In this document: positions 25,470-38,222 of the stretch, in pieces | Layout: each line of letters begins with the position of its first letter | Numbering within the stretch: the stretch's first letter is position 1 | Origin: Plasmodium coatneyi | Lineage: Eukaryota > Apicomplexa > Aconoidasida > Haemosporida > Plasmodiidae | NCBI RefSeq assembly: GCF_001680005.1 | Contig: NC_033562.1 | Coordinates: 1,116,001 to 1,180,000, forward strand | Reading direction: 5' to 3' | DNA length: 64,000 bases | Notes under the pieces: generated by a model | The model's input: only the letters and a program-made list of their open reading frames with translations | Databases searched by the model: none | What the model was told of the DNA's origin: nothing | Translations under genes and position numbers: made by a program

Positions 25470-27596
25470 GGTACTCCTTCCCGTTTGGTGTAAACGTGGG
25501 CAGAACGTAGCAGTCCCGTGCTAAAGCGCAACTGATGGAGAGACAAGGATACACGCGTAAATTGTCCTCGTGTGAAAAACGCTTCGATCTTGTGTACGCA
25601 AAGGTTGTCTGGTTAAGGAATATTCTCTTAAAGTTGCCACAAAAATGGGGGCGCGATTACTCGATAAGCGAAATATTAAAGGGAGATACTTTTACACCTT
25701 CAACAGATGACCATAATTTTTTTTTTTTTTGCACATTCGTTTGCACACAAAACGGAAAATACATATATTTTTTTTTTTTTTTTTTGAACTGTTCATACGG
25801 AATTGCAGTTCGTGCATATATGTTAATGCTCGCTTAGTGTGTTTCCCTGGTTCGTGTTAAGGCCGACTTTTAGAGCTCCTTTGTGCTATTTTCTGGGTTA
25901 TGTTTTGTGCCGCATTGCGCTAAACTGCGCTGCTGAGTTGTGCTATCTGCGTTATTTGGGCTATTCTGTACTTTCTTTTTTCCGCTTGCCCACTTTAGCG
26001 CAGAACTGTTTTCAACAATTAGCTAGCTAAAATGCAACCTTATAAAAAAAAAAAAAAAAAAAAAAAATTATACAGTGCAGGCAGAAGTCACAATTCACTT
26101 GTGTGCCTAATTTGGGGAAAATTCTCCAACCCTGTAAAAAGCATCTCACACATTTTCTGCTTAACGTTTGGGATAAAGATCTCCTCCTATCTTATATGCA
26201 TGGTGCCCCCTCGCAGGTGTTCCTTTTTTACTCACCTTCTAAACAGACTGAAAAAGGTAGAAAAAGTCGTCACGTCTTCTATTACATAGGCGTATAAAAG
26301 ATGAAATGGACGTAAATCACTGCGTATGGCGGTGAGAAGAACGTGACATTACTCCTTTTGTGGCATTTAAAATTTCGCCATTTTAAACCATAATGCTGGG
26401 GAGACTAATCAAAGGCGTTCCTTCATTACAATTTTGCCAAATGGTTAAATGATCATTTGTTCGGCGTGAACCGTCGCCTCAGCGTGGTGGAGGGAAGAGG
26501 AGCTACGCTTTGGAAAAAGCAAAAACTGTGTGCGTCACTCCACTTAGCGCTTTGCACAATGTTGCCTTGTTGAAAAACCACATGCACGAAAGCAAACCGA
26601 ATGCCCTTTAATTTTACGCCATTATGTGAAAAGACCGAGGGGGTGTACGTTTGCCAAGGGACAAAAAGTATAAACTGCCAACCGTGTAGTGGCACATTTG
26701 GGTAAAATAAAAAACTGTCTTTACATAAAAATAATTATGACATACAAAATGGATCCAATTTTTGTGGCAGCAGTGATCTGTGTATGCCCTTGTAAAGTGG
26801 ATGCGATTCACAAAACTGGAGTTTGTACAAAGTCGCACATTTTTACTTGTCCCACCGCTTCATTCATTGTTGTTCCTAATTATTTTCCCCGTATTGTTCC
26901 TGAAGAGCTCAACCCCACGATGCACCTACCGCTCCGCGTAGCCCACTGAATTGTGTGTTCAAATAAAAATTTACTCAAAATGGGTAAATCTTTTTAAAGG
27001 AAAAAAAAATTAAATACGATTAAAAAGTGAAAACACATGTGGCGAAAACGAAATCAGTACTTGTGTCTGTCTTATCGGTTTTATGAAGAGGACGCAAATA
27101 AATCATGTTAATTACTAAAAAAAAAAATGAAGTGAAATAGTAAAAGTGGCAACAATGAAATGGGAATAATAAAATGGCGTTAAGCTGATAGGAACGAAGT
27201 TGCTGTATGGAAACGCCGTGGGGGTAGGAAACCGCAAATGTGTTAATCCTCCCAAAATTCGCTTACGTAAAAAAAGAACAAAAAATTTACTGGGCAGATA
27301 TGCATACATGGTGTGTAAACAGTACTTTCACTCGTGGACTCCTTATCAGTCGCACCGAAGCAGGTGAACGTTGCACAAGGAAGCTGTTTTAACGCACGCA
27401 TAACATCACAATTCGGAAAGGAAAAATGGCGGAAGTGCTGGAAAGGGAAAGTGGAATAGCATATGGACAGAGAAGGAAGGAGTTAACAAAAGGAGTGTAT
27501 GAGTCGGTGAGGGGACACGCTATCAATCATGTGCGTGCCACCTATATCTATGTATGTCTTAACACGTCGCTCATTTGGGGCCACTCCCCCAAGTTT
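25470..27596. other. Intergenic region (2.1 kb)
   Basis: Upstream of the 225-residue gene and downstream of the START-like gene. It holds T-runs near 25720-25730 and 25769-25785, an A23 tract at about 26045-26067 and A-runs near 27000 and 27117. No spliceable or conserved frame was found. Confidence 0.45.
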
Positions 27597-30500
27597 CTAG
27601 AGCGGGTCATTGTTTTCCGGCTCGTGGTAGCTCTCGAGACTCATCGAATCAATGAACTTGGCCTGGTGCTTGCTCTTGGTGTACTTTTTAATTTGGTCAT
27701 TGAGCCAGAGGTAAAATTCCTGGTTCGTGTTTAGCCGGTCGGCATAAATCGTGTGGTAATTTTTGCACGTCTTGATGATATTGGCGTACATATTTTTCAC
27801 AATTTTTTTAATAAAATAAGTGACCATTTTTATTGGCGTGTATTTGAACTCATTTTCGAAATGAACGAATAGCTCGAGAACGGTGGACTTCCCATTATTC
27901 AGTGGGTATATTAAGAAGCACAAATTGGCTGCCCTTTGTCTGTCTATTTTGGGTGTGGGATCTGGCAACTGGCAGTCGAAAAAAGTGACTTCTCTTTTTA
28001 CTCTTCTGAATTTTAATGGGGTTTCCTTGACTTTTAATATTTCCTCGTTCTTGTTTATGTTCATTTGGTTGCACATGTTTTGGAAGAATTCGATGTCTTT
28101 CTTCAGCTCCGGGGGGCACATGCAGCAGAGGATTATGCAGCCGAGTTCTTCCAGCGTGTTGGCGCCTGCAGGGGGGAAGTAAAGAAAGTGAAAGTATTTA
28201 TATTGAGGCGAAGGGGTACATAAGCAAAGGAGTAGTGTCGTAAACGCATCAAGCCGCTTATCAGATTATGCGCTTGTGCGACGATCCGCTCTCGCGCTAT
28301 ACTCACCCAAGCCATACATCAGGGACTCCTTCTTCCCTATTATGGGGTACTCGTAGAGCTGTGTAATGAGGGCGCTAGATTTAGACAAGCTTTTGATTTT
28401 CTGTGCGGATGTGAGAAAGGGCACCCAGTGGGTGCTTAGCTCCGTTTCGCTTATAATGGACAGGATCATGCTAACGTCGTAGGGAAGCTTCCCCCGTATA
28501 TGCACAGAAATATTATTGTCACTATCCACTCGGTGCCACAAATCCAAATATTTGTCATTTTCTTTAATCCATCCTTCTTTGTTTTGTTTTATTTTCCTAA
28601 AGTTTTTAAAACGTCTGGAATATTTTTGAATTATTTTAACCATATGTCGATTACTTCCTTTTGTGTTTATGTTGGTTCCTTCTTCTTTGGAATTTTTCTT
28701 CTCGATGGAAACTTTCTTGCTGCTGTGGATGCTGGATCCATTGCACTGGTGGTGATATATTTTATCCACAATGACTTGACTCTCTCGTTTTGTTTGTTCC
28801 TCCTCGTCGTCCTGGTTGTTGCCGCTGGGATGGTCGTCCACTGGGCGCTCGTCTGGGTTTGCTGCCTCTTCGGCTTGGTCCGAATGTGGATCAGCACGTT
28901 GGTCCCCATGTTGGTCCTCATTTCTGACCTCGCCGCTTTGAGCACTTTTCTCATCCCCATTTTGTGCACTTTTCTCATCACCACTTTGTGCACTTTTCAC
29001 TTCTCCGTTCTGCTCAGTGGGCACTTCACCGTCCAAGCCGCAAGGGAGACCCTCGTCGGAGTTAACAGCGGGTTGATCGGTGGAAGATTTTCTGTTCGTA
29101 TTTGCATTTTCGCCCACAGTGTGAGAAGTGTTGTTGTCCAAGCTGTTGCTCATCGTGTCGGAAGATACGCTGTTGTTCTTGTCCAGCGAAAAGTAGTAGG
29201 AATAATCCTGCAGCATATTGGACATTTCATGCAAGCGGAAAAAATTTAAAAAATAAAAAATTATATGGGCTTTTAATCTGTTCACATTATAACTGCCATT
29301 CTTATCAGTACAGTTTTCCTCGTAATAATTTGTTAACATTTGAACGACTTCTTCATCGTTTATTTTTTTGAAATAGTTAATATAATACTCTACATACTTT
29401 TTTACGTGCAGGATTAATTTTTGCGCTCTGAAAATTTTCTCATCCGAAATGTACTCATCAATTTTTTGCGAGAAATTTCTTACTTGTATGAAAATGACGT
29501 TTCTGTCAATTTTGCCTCTACTGATGAGGGGGTATAGACCGACGGGAGGACTGTTCCCATCAGGAAGGTCCTCCAAATTATTTTTTTCACTTGTGTGTCT
29601 GGAAAGTAAGGATGACGAAGAATTCAGGTTGTTCGCACTATCGTAATTTGACTCTTCTTTACCTTTGCTTATAATTCGTATATATTTTTTTTGTTTTTCT
29701 CCTTGGTCATTTTCCTCATCGGCGTTGTCCAGGTGGGTAGAATCTCCTCCTACTGGGAGTTCCCCCCCCATGGAGTCAGTCTTACTGTTGAGGCTGCCAA
29801 TGTTATGCACGTTCGACATGTTCGCGTTTCCGCTCCCCCCAAGGGCGTCTTCCCCTCCTTGGGTAGACCCGCATTGTTCATCCTCACCACGATGATGGGA
29901 AGCACTCCAACAGAAGATACCGCCGGCCCTGTTACCGTCCACCGAATTAACAGTCGAATGATCCTCCTCATGTTCACTACAAAAGAAGTTATTCTTATGA
30001 CAAAAAAAGTTGGAAGTTTTAAAAAACTGATTTGGGGGAACAGCCAATTCGGAATGAGTGTCTTCCTCATTTATGTGGTCCTTTTTCTGCATGCAATTGA
30101 AATATTGACAAAGTGTGATCCATGCGTCATGCATATCGCAATGCTGTGTGTTGTCTCCTTCTTCAATCGTGTTATCATCATAAGTGGACATGGTGGTGTC
30201 CTCGTTTCCGTCAGGAGTTACCCCCCCGTAGTTTTTACTTTCCGCGTGGACTACCTTCTCCTGATCGTCGCAGATGCGTTCTAACTCCTCAGGTGCAAAG
30301 CCAGCATCGTGTGCTTGGTCATGGTAGCCGTTATAGGCGTGGATATCGTTGCGGTTGTAGGTGCGGCTACCGGGGTTGCTATCTGCGCAGTTATTTGCGA
30401 AGTTATCTGCGTAACCTTCAGTGCCTTCATTTTCGTTGTGGCTATTTTTTCTACTCTTTTTATTACATACATTTATGCCCTGTGCTATATCCGTTTTGGG

Positions 30501-30599
30501 GGTGTGCGCCCGTTTATTCCCCCTCTTTTCATGTTTTTTTTTTTTTTTTTTTTTTAAATGTTCACTTGCGTTTTGGCCAATTTCATTTTCGACCTCCAT
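27597..30599 (-). CDS. Large protein with a carboxy-terminal START-like lipid-binding domain
   Basis: Two exons: 28307-30599 and 27597-28165, with a 141-bp intron (GTGAGTAT...CCCTGCAG); 953 residues. The start is ATG 30599 (MEVENEIGQ). The first two thirds are hydrophilic and low-complexity (Asn, Asp, His, Ser; repeat GDEKSAQNGDEKSAQSG at nt about 28945-29000). From about residue 690 the sequence resembles START/StAR folds: WHRVDSDNNISVHIRG, PYDVSMILSIISETELSTHW, QLYEYPIIGKKESLMYG, then in exon 2 a block ending YTPIKMVTYFIKKIVKNMY, typical of the carboxy helix. START domains carry lipids in a hydrophobic pocket (family knowledge). No signal peptide or membrane span. The fold call is from pattern only. 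Confidence 0.7.
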
Positions 30600-31436
30600 T
30601 TTGGAAAATTCCCTTCTTTCAGGCAGCTATTTAAAAGGATTTCCCTTTTCACATGTATCTTTGGATTTTTTTTTTTATAACTTATTTATTTTTTTTTTCT
30701 TTTCCCCTCCCGGGACCTACTCGTTTGCTTCCTGCAAGTTCTACTTACTGGGATGTTGCCCGGTAATGGAAAAGGCGCTGCATGCACCGCGGGTGTGTGT
30801 GATATTCGGCAGTGTAAAAAAGCTGTTCCTTCTGTGAAGGTAATGTTTCTTACACTACCTTCTGCGAGGGTAATATTTCTCGTTCCACTTTTGTTGGCGG
30901 CTATGTTTCTTTTCCTTGCCGTTACGCATCTCCTCCTGTTCGCAGGAATTAGTTCAATCTAGATTGAAACTTTGGAAATGCCAGTTTTGGTTATACTTGG
31001 AAATATTTTAATTTGTTCTATCCTTTTTTTTTTTTTTTTTCCTTCCCTCAGTGATTACAAAAAAAAAAAAAAACTAAAATAATAATAATTTACTCTTTTT
31101 TTTTTTTTTTTTTTCACCGTGGTGTTTACGGTTGCACTTAACTGGGCGACCCACCTGTGCGTGGTACCTGGTTCCACTCGAACCGGTAATTAGGGGTTGC
31201 AACTCTGTTCTTTACCCGATGTGGGCACAACCTCTTCGCGCCTTGTCGATTTTTCCTCCAACGATATTGTGTTTACTCCAACCACTTTATGTCAGCGTCT
31301 GTTGCGTGCAGGTGCGTCTCTCCGTGAAGTTCTGCTCGGTTATGCTTGTTCTGTTTGTTCTGCTTAGTTCTACTGAGGTTTACTCGGTTATATTTCGTTT
31401 TATTCCGCTTTGTCGTTTCTCCGCGCCGTTTCCTTC

Positions 31437-31475
<39 letters not shown>

Positions 31476-31718
31476 TTTCCTATACCGTACAAATGTGCTT
31501 TCCCTTTTGGCGGTTCTTCACAGCCCGCATGTTGATCGCACGTGCTGTGCACATGTAACCTCAACTGTTAATCAAGACTGTGAGGAAATATTTACTTGCG
31601 AAGTTGTCACATTTTTTTTTCTTTTTTTCCCTTCCTTTTCGTTTATTTTTTTTTTTTTCTGCTTTCTACGTAACCTCTTAGAATAAATTTGGTAATTTTT
31701 CCAAGTTGTTGAAATTGC

Positions 31719-31751
<33 letters not shown>

Positions 31752-33426
31752 TGGAGGACCCAAGCGGTTTAGTGGTGTTGCCTATACTGCACTTTTTCCT
31801 TTGTGCCCCGTTGCGCGGTAGTCATATGAGGTCGTTTTACACTGCTGTACTTTCTTCCTGTTTCTTTTTCGCTTTCATCTATTTTACCCCTTTGGTTGCT
31901 ATGTGTAGGCAACTGTAGAACGGCGTAATTCCTTTCACTTTTTTAAAACGCTTCCTTGAATAAGGGGAAAAAAAGGTGTGATTTCCGGCCCCTCCGTTTT
32001 TCCGCCCGCACAAACCCGCGCCCCTTACCGCGTGCAGTAATGGCACAGGACAAACTGTTTATCGCGTTGGGTTGATTCGGTTTTTCCTCACTTTGTGTTG
32101 CTCCGCTTTACATTACTTTTTATCATATGGTCCCCGCGGCGCCAGAACAAAAATGGGGACCTTCCTCACTTGCTAATCTGAAGGAGCTGTTATTTTGGGA
32201 CTCAATAAAGTACCAACCCGGAAGGAAAATTCCTTTTCCGCGTAGGTTTGGAACTTGCTCAGTTGTTCCCAAATGGGTAACATAATTGTGGGTGGTGCGA
32301 CGAGGAGGAAGTTTTATCTAGCCTGTTACTTGGTTGCACAAAAAAGGAAAACGCCTTTGTCCTGGTGCTTACGATGAGGCTATTACCACATACGCTTCCG
32401 CATCTCGTATATTTCTTTTTTGCGAAAGAGAACAAGTTTTTTTTTCAATCGTTGCAAGGAGTTACGCAGCCGAGTGAAGAATCAACAGGGTGAAAAAAAA
32501 CAAAATGGACGCACAATACTAATAAGCAATTGAAAAGACGTAACAAAAGATACGAAGCCCCCAGTTTGGGAGTAAAGACGCGAAAGAAAATAATTTTGGG
32601 AAATTTCCCTATTCGCGCATTTCCTCAGAATTAAAAAAAAAAAAAAGAAAGAAAAAAAAAGAATCGGTAGGGGGAAAAAACATAACGACGTCGTTTTGTC
32701 ACGTTGGTGAATTATACGGATGTGAGTAGGCATAGACATGTGTGTATACCTCCCAGGTAGGGTTTCACGCGCATGATGGACGCTTTCCCGTAAAAAGAAA
32801 AAAAAAAAAAAAAAGAGAGAAAGAAAGAGAGAAAAAGGACTATGCACCAGCATCACAAACATGGACAGAAAAAAAAAACGAAAAATTTTTTACTCCCCCG
32901 TGGAGGAAATAAAACAAAGCATGAATGAGTACATATACACAATGTAGTAGGTTTATTTAAAAAAATAGGATATCACATAATTCCGCATATTGGTATGAAA
33001 CGATTTTTTTGATTTTTTTGTCCTCGAAAAATGGAAAATGTTCTCTCCACTTGAAAAAAACCTATGAGTTCTTCCCTACATGACATTCTTATGCTCCTAC
33101 CCCTGTGTGTACCTATTAGAGGGGGGTGCCCCCTTTATTTGTGTCTTTACGCATCAGGGTTTTTCCCATGGGGAAACAATAACAGCGCAGTTCCTTGCAC
33201 GAACATTTGTCCATATGTGCCTACATAAGTACTTCTAAGGAGACCCTTTGACGCATCGCAGCATGCCAGTTGAAAATGATAAGTGGAGAAAAACCTTCTA
33301 ACTATTTCTATATATTTTATAGATGCTAAAACGACTGGGGGAGGACACTCGGGTAGGGGAATTCATTTGCCTGGATATGCAAAAATATGCGGGGAATTGG
33401 TCCCCACTTGAGTTAAACTTTCATCT
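30600..33426. promoter_or_regulatory. Long intergenic region, pyrimidine-rich
   Basis: 2.8 kb between the START-like gene (5' end) and PIG-C (3' end), both minus. The plus strand is dominated by T/C: T-tracts at 31027-31040, 31098-31114, 31445-31472, 31641-31659 and 31721-31750, with A-tracts at 31060-31073, 32633-32645 and 32799-32813. TGCATGCA occurs at 30779-30786, about 180 bp upstream of the START-like ATG; this is the element bound by AP2-Sp in rodent malaria. Open frames such as 31132-31686 follow the pyrimidine skew and are not credible genes. Confidence 0.45.
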
Positions 33427-36154
33427 TTACCCTTGTGCGTTTTTATTTGTTGTTGACGGGAAGGCGCAAATGTCCCATGGTCCCTCGAGTTTGCTGAAGG
33501 TGGGGAGAATGGAAATCGCAGCGAAGTGACACATGAATTGAGTGAGGATTTTTTCCAATGTTCCGCGACACATCGATTGGCACGCCCCTGTCCCGGCATG
33601 ACGGCGTGTGTGTGTGTGTGCAAGGGGGGATAACCTCCTACATGGACACGAACGCCCTACACGTATGCGCTTCCCCTCTGGTACTTACGTTTTCATATTG
33701 TGCTTTCTTACGAAAAACGCGGGAATGACAAAAATGAGGAAAATGTGCCTACACAGGGGGGGAAGGAATGAAATTTGCTATGCACTTATCAAGTGGGAGT
33801 AGCTCCCCAGTGTAGGTGCGAATATGTGCAGGAGGTACATGAGCACATATAACGAGCCACCTCCCACATGCACACAAAATTATAACAAATGAGTGTTGCA
33901 AATTTTTTCACGATTTGAAAAAAAGTACTACATGGGAAACTCACCCGAGTAAGTTTAAGTAAAACAGTATGGCGGAAATGCTTCTTATGCAGAGGGATAG
34001 AATTAGGAACATCAGGGGGAACAAGACGTAGTTGTAGTAACGGATGTTTTTTAACTGAATGTGGGGGAAGCCAAAAGGGGGAAGGAACAGGGTGATTGTC
34101 AAATGAACCCAACTCTGAATGGGAGTCACCACAGGGAAACTCCACAGTGTGGTTTCATTTTAGCGGTTAGATGATTCGACTCCTTACGGCTATTGTTTGA
34201 ACGATGAAGGGCGCGTAGAAAAAAAGTCTAAAGTAGGGGTGAAATAAAATATGTATTGTTTGTCCTGTTGTAACGGGGGCACATAGCACAGTGCAATCGG
34301 AGGAAGGTACTTCGTTGGACAGTTTTTTTCACCTCATGCTGGTGGGTTATACCACATTATGTCGTTCACCCTCGTGGTCATTCTCATAAATAAGGAACGA
34401 GAACGATGACCAAATGGCATCGTGAAAAAAATCCCTGTCGTCTTACATGGAGGAAAAAAAGAGGAAGGAAAATATCTACAAAGGAAAGTAAAAGGAAGTT
34501 TCTATCCGTATAAGTGATGAATAAAGTGGGCCTCTCTCCTTCCACCCTTAAAATGCGCCCCCCAAAAAAGGGACAAAATAACTATGAATGGTTCACTCCT
34601 TCACAAATGTTACCTGCACGATGGATGCGAGGCGGGATCCCAGTATGACGCTTGCGATGACGGCACAACTTAGGGAAGTCGAATCGAATATATCTATATT
34701 TTCGTTTTTCCTAACGTGGTGAGAGGGAAAGAAAAAAAAAAGCCACATAAGAGGTGATTTCGCTAACATCACTCAAATGTACCCACATAGACACACGCAT
34801 ATCTACGCCATCCAGCATGCGTGCATACCAAATAGCGCACTCTCTGCTTACTCGTAAATAAATCCGTAGTTGTGGAACATAAGATGAATGAGGAGCAGCA
34901 CTTGTGTTAGTAAAGTGGGAGGGAAGAAAAAAACATGTCACATGCTTAACGCTTCAGAAAAAGGTAATAAATTCTTATAATAGAGAAACGAAATAAATAG
35001 GATGCATTCAAATACAAATGCTCATTTACGTATGGAAACCAAGTACACGGTGTCGTCGCTGTGCGTTTGGGTTAGGCTAATTAACACGGGGGATAGAATC
35101 TTCCGGGGGGAGGGAGGAAAAAAGAAAAAACACATAATGGACAAATGTGTGTGCGTGTAAATGTGGGAGGGAAATCAAAAGGTAAATCTCTGTTGTGAAA
35201 AAAAAATGTTACCCATATAATTCCAATAATAATTATGGTGTCTAAAATATTCTTAAAGGAGTCTATAAAGGGGTAAGCAAAAATATATATATATATCCTT
35301 ATTCGTCTTCATTTTTTTTTTTTTTTTTTTTTCTTTCATCTTACATTTGATCGATTTATGGACTTGGTAAATTAGCACCTCCTTGAGTATTATGATGGTG
35401 ATGTTGGTTGCGTATATTAGCCTGTGAGAGAGCGGTGAGGAAAAATTTTGGCGCGTTGCTGAGGCGTTGCATCGACCTATTCGTCCATCTAACCATCTGA
35501 TGATCGGCCCATTTGGAGAAGAAGACCTACCTGTTCGACGCTATATTTTTGTCGATGTAGTGGTACGCCAGAAGGAGAAACAGCACGACGATTATTTGGT
35601 GATTCACGCACAGCATGCTGTGGCAGACGTGGGAATACTTGTACTTAATCCCGACTGAGGGGGGGAGGCGGGAAAAGGACGCAAAAAGAGCAACGAAGTG
35701 GAAAAGGTAATAGAACGTAAGAAACAGGGAAGTGTTAAAAACAATGACGTGAAGAGAATGGTGACATGAGCCCAGTCAATATGTTCTTATTCCCCTCCAC
35801 AATGGGACACATCGAAGTGACTCCTTCTAAAGCGATGCATGACATTTTCCTTACAGTTTGTCAAGAGGGAGCTCATAAAACTGCTGTGAACATAGTTGTC
35901 CTGGTACCCCTGGTCTTCATATAGTATTTTTCGCCATTTCCTTTTCCGCTTCGTGAAAAAGGGAATAATTACGCACGTGCGTGTGTATATTTTTACTCAT
36001 GCGCTAACCTACCCGGTGTGCCTTTACACCCGTTCGGCGAAGACAAAAATGTAGAAGCTCTCTTCGCAACTAATTTTCTCCTAATTGTGTAGCGCTCTAA
36101 TAGCCCTTCGATCTTTTTCTTTTTTAATTTTATTCTTTCGAAGAAAAGCGCCAT
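33427..36154 (-). CDS. PIGC: GPI2/PIG-C, subunit of GPI N-acetylglucosaminyltransferase, 12 exons
   Basis: Multi-pass ER subunit of the complex that makes GlcNAc-PI, the first step of GPI anchor synthesis. Exons read on the minus strand: 36154 to about 36010, 35940-35855, 35654-35531, 35421-35345, 35262-35213, 35099-35030, 34900-34852, 34710-34614, 34227-34188, 34054-33945, 33748-33689 and 33493-33427. Introns 2-11 have GT..AG ends. Diagnostic blocks: WRKILYEDQGYQDNYVHSSF (human KW.KVLYERQ.FPDNYVD), ILSPVLISLTQTHSDDTVYL (FSPVLKTLTESVSTDTIYA), LLIHLMFHNYGF, STSLSCAVIASVILGSRLAS, and a final GPWD. Several spans are strongly hydrophobic. The exon 1/2 border is unsettled: exon 2 may start at 35948 or 35940. 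Exon 9 has a one-base phase clash (see findings). Expected length is about 325 residues. Confidence 0.85.
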
Positions 36155-38222
36155 TTACCGTTCCACTTTTGGTAGTCCCATCCATTACGTGACCCATTCA
36201 TAAAAAATATGAAAGTTCCTTTTTTCTTATAAAATTTTGCTTGTTCAGGTAAGGAAGGGTAAAAAAAAAAGCTGACCTGTCCATGACCTTTTGCGTACAC
36301 TTTCATGCATGATCATACACACGTACAATACATATGAACATTCAAACGTTGTGGAATTCGCAAATTGGGGTTTAAGCAGATGGGGAAATGTGTTAAAATG
36401 TGAATGTCATGTGGGTGAGTGTAATTTGTTTCATAAAATATGGTTACAAGAAGTTGCCATGGAGTTTCTTAAGTCCACTTATAAATGAAAAATAATAATT
36501 GGGGGGAAATTATCCAAAAAAAAAAGTGTAATCTAGCTATTTTTGCTTCTTTTTTTTTTTTTTTTTTTTATATTACCCATTCGTACATAAATTTACTCAC
36601 TAAAATGATGCTTTCACAATTGTGCGTTAAAATTTCCAGTGTGCTTACGTACATGTTTGCTCGCTTGTGCCTGCCTGGGGGGTTCTTTCAGTCTCCCTTT
36701 TTGGCCCAGTTCAGAGAAGAAACAAAAACAAAAAAGTAGAAACATATTTGTCCCCGTTTTCATAAAATAGGCAACTGAACCAGGCAATGTGCATACATAT
36801 CATGAGCAACTCTTTCACATTTAAATGTAGCACGTTATGTACACACCCCATTTGTTGTTCAAAAGGGAGCGGAAAAACAGCAATGTAGAAATTGGAAATG
36901 GTGACATAAAAGGAAACAAATGATAATTTTTTTCTCCACACTGCATGCTCATGTTTGATTGTTCAGTTGGGTAGGAGGGGCAGACAAACATGTGCGACAT
37001 TTGCTTAAAAAATGTATCCTTCCTGTTGCCTCTTTAATTGGATCCCTTAAAGATGGTTGCTCTAAAAATTGTGACTCATTAAATAGTTTAATCGTCACTA
37101 TATTGCCCCTAACGCAGACACATACGTTTAGGGAAGAAAAGATTCGACCGTGTAGGGGGTTATTACCCCGTTCCTTTCTTAGGACTTCTTTTCTTATGTC
37201 CTCGAATGGTGGCATCCTCCAAATGTCTATAATTAATGAGAAGCTTTTCCTCCCGTTGGGAATCCCCCCATTGAAGGACACATGGAAAGGAAGGGGCTAA
37301 TTTGTTTTCCCAAACGTGGGCGGGAGTTAGCCCACTGCGGATTGAGGTAAAGATGTGCTCTGAGGGGAGGTCACCGTGACTGCCTTCATTTGTGTGTATA
37401 TTCTCATATGTTACTTATGACTAAGCATGTATGGAAGTGCATATCGCATTTGCCCTTCTTCGACACTCGCCCCCGATTTCCATCTCAAAAGATACATGAT
37501 CCACCGATTACTCGCACTTTTGATGCTGGCGCCTTTTTCCCTATTTTGCGCAAGCCCACACGTGCATTAATTTTTTTTTTTATGGAGACAAATTTTTTGC
37601 TGCTTCTTCTCCAGTGGTGCTCCATTAATACGCATTAAAATTTTCCAAAAAGGGATAGAAATTGTTCCTGCTTCTTGAACCTTATTCTAAAATAAGGCAA
37701 AAAAAAAAAAAAAAAATCGCACCAATTTTGTGGCAATTGAAGAGGGTAAGTGTGGAGTGGCACACCAAAGCAGCCAAGGGGCTAAGTAGCGAAGTTATAA
37801 ACGCTTTGCACGAAATGGTACAAGGCCCACATGAGTGGTCGAGGAGAAAAAAGAAACCATTTTTATTTGTTATGATTCCCCAGGGAAGGCACACTTAGAA
37901 GATTTACGCCTTCACGGGAGCGTAGCACAGGCCATTGCAAGCAGCCATTTGGCCTTTTCTCGGAAGGCACTCCCCTAAGCGCACATTTGTGTCCATGACC
38001 ATTCCACGGTTGTGTTCCCCACAGTTGTGTGCCTGGTGATAAATATGTGCAGCCGTCACACCGCTTTTGAATAAGTAACGCTTAAACCCGTTCGTGTTTC
38101 AAAGTGGTGCGGAGTCAGGTGCGCGCAGATAAGACACAGATAGGGACATCCCCATAAGCACCCTCATTGATATATATATTTTTTTCCCCCTTTTGGCTGA
38201 CCACTCAACCGGAGAGAGCAAG
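36155..38222. promoter_or_regulatory. Divergent promoter region, PIG-C / primase large subunit
   Basis: 2.07 kb between two 5' ends. It holds T-run 36550-36569, A-run 37700-37716, TGCATGCT at 36942-36949 and an AT step run (38172-38182) just before the primase start. Overlapping open frames at 36949-37300 on both strands are most likely chance. Confidence 0.5.

Noticed and set aside
28500..29249. 249-residue hydrophobic plus-strand frame
   Set aside because: Antisense shadow of the Asp/Asn/Lys-rich part of the START-like gene.
31132..31686. 184-residue plus-strand frame with hydrophobic stretches
   Set aside because: It follows the T/C skew of the spacer, runs through poly-T and has no recognisable motif.
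34219..34225. Calling PIG-C a pseudogene from the phase clash
   Set aside because: All other exons are intact with good splice sites; a homopolymer length error is simpler.
36949..37300. Overlapping frames on both strands of about 110 residues
   Set aside because: Both strands are open over the same bases, with no conserved motif; chance in a divergent promoter region.
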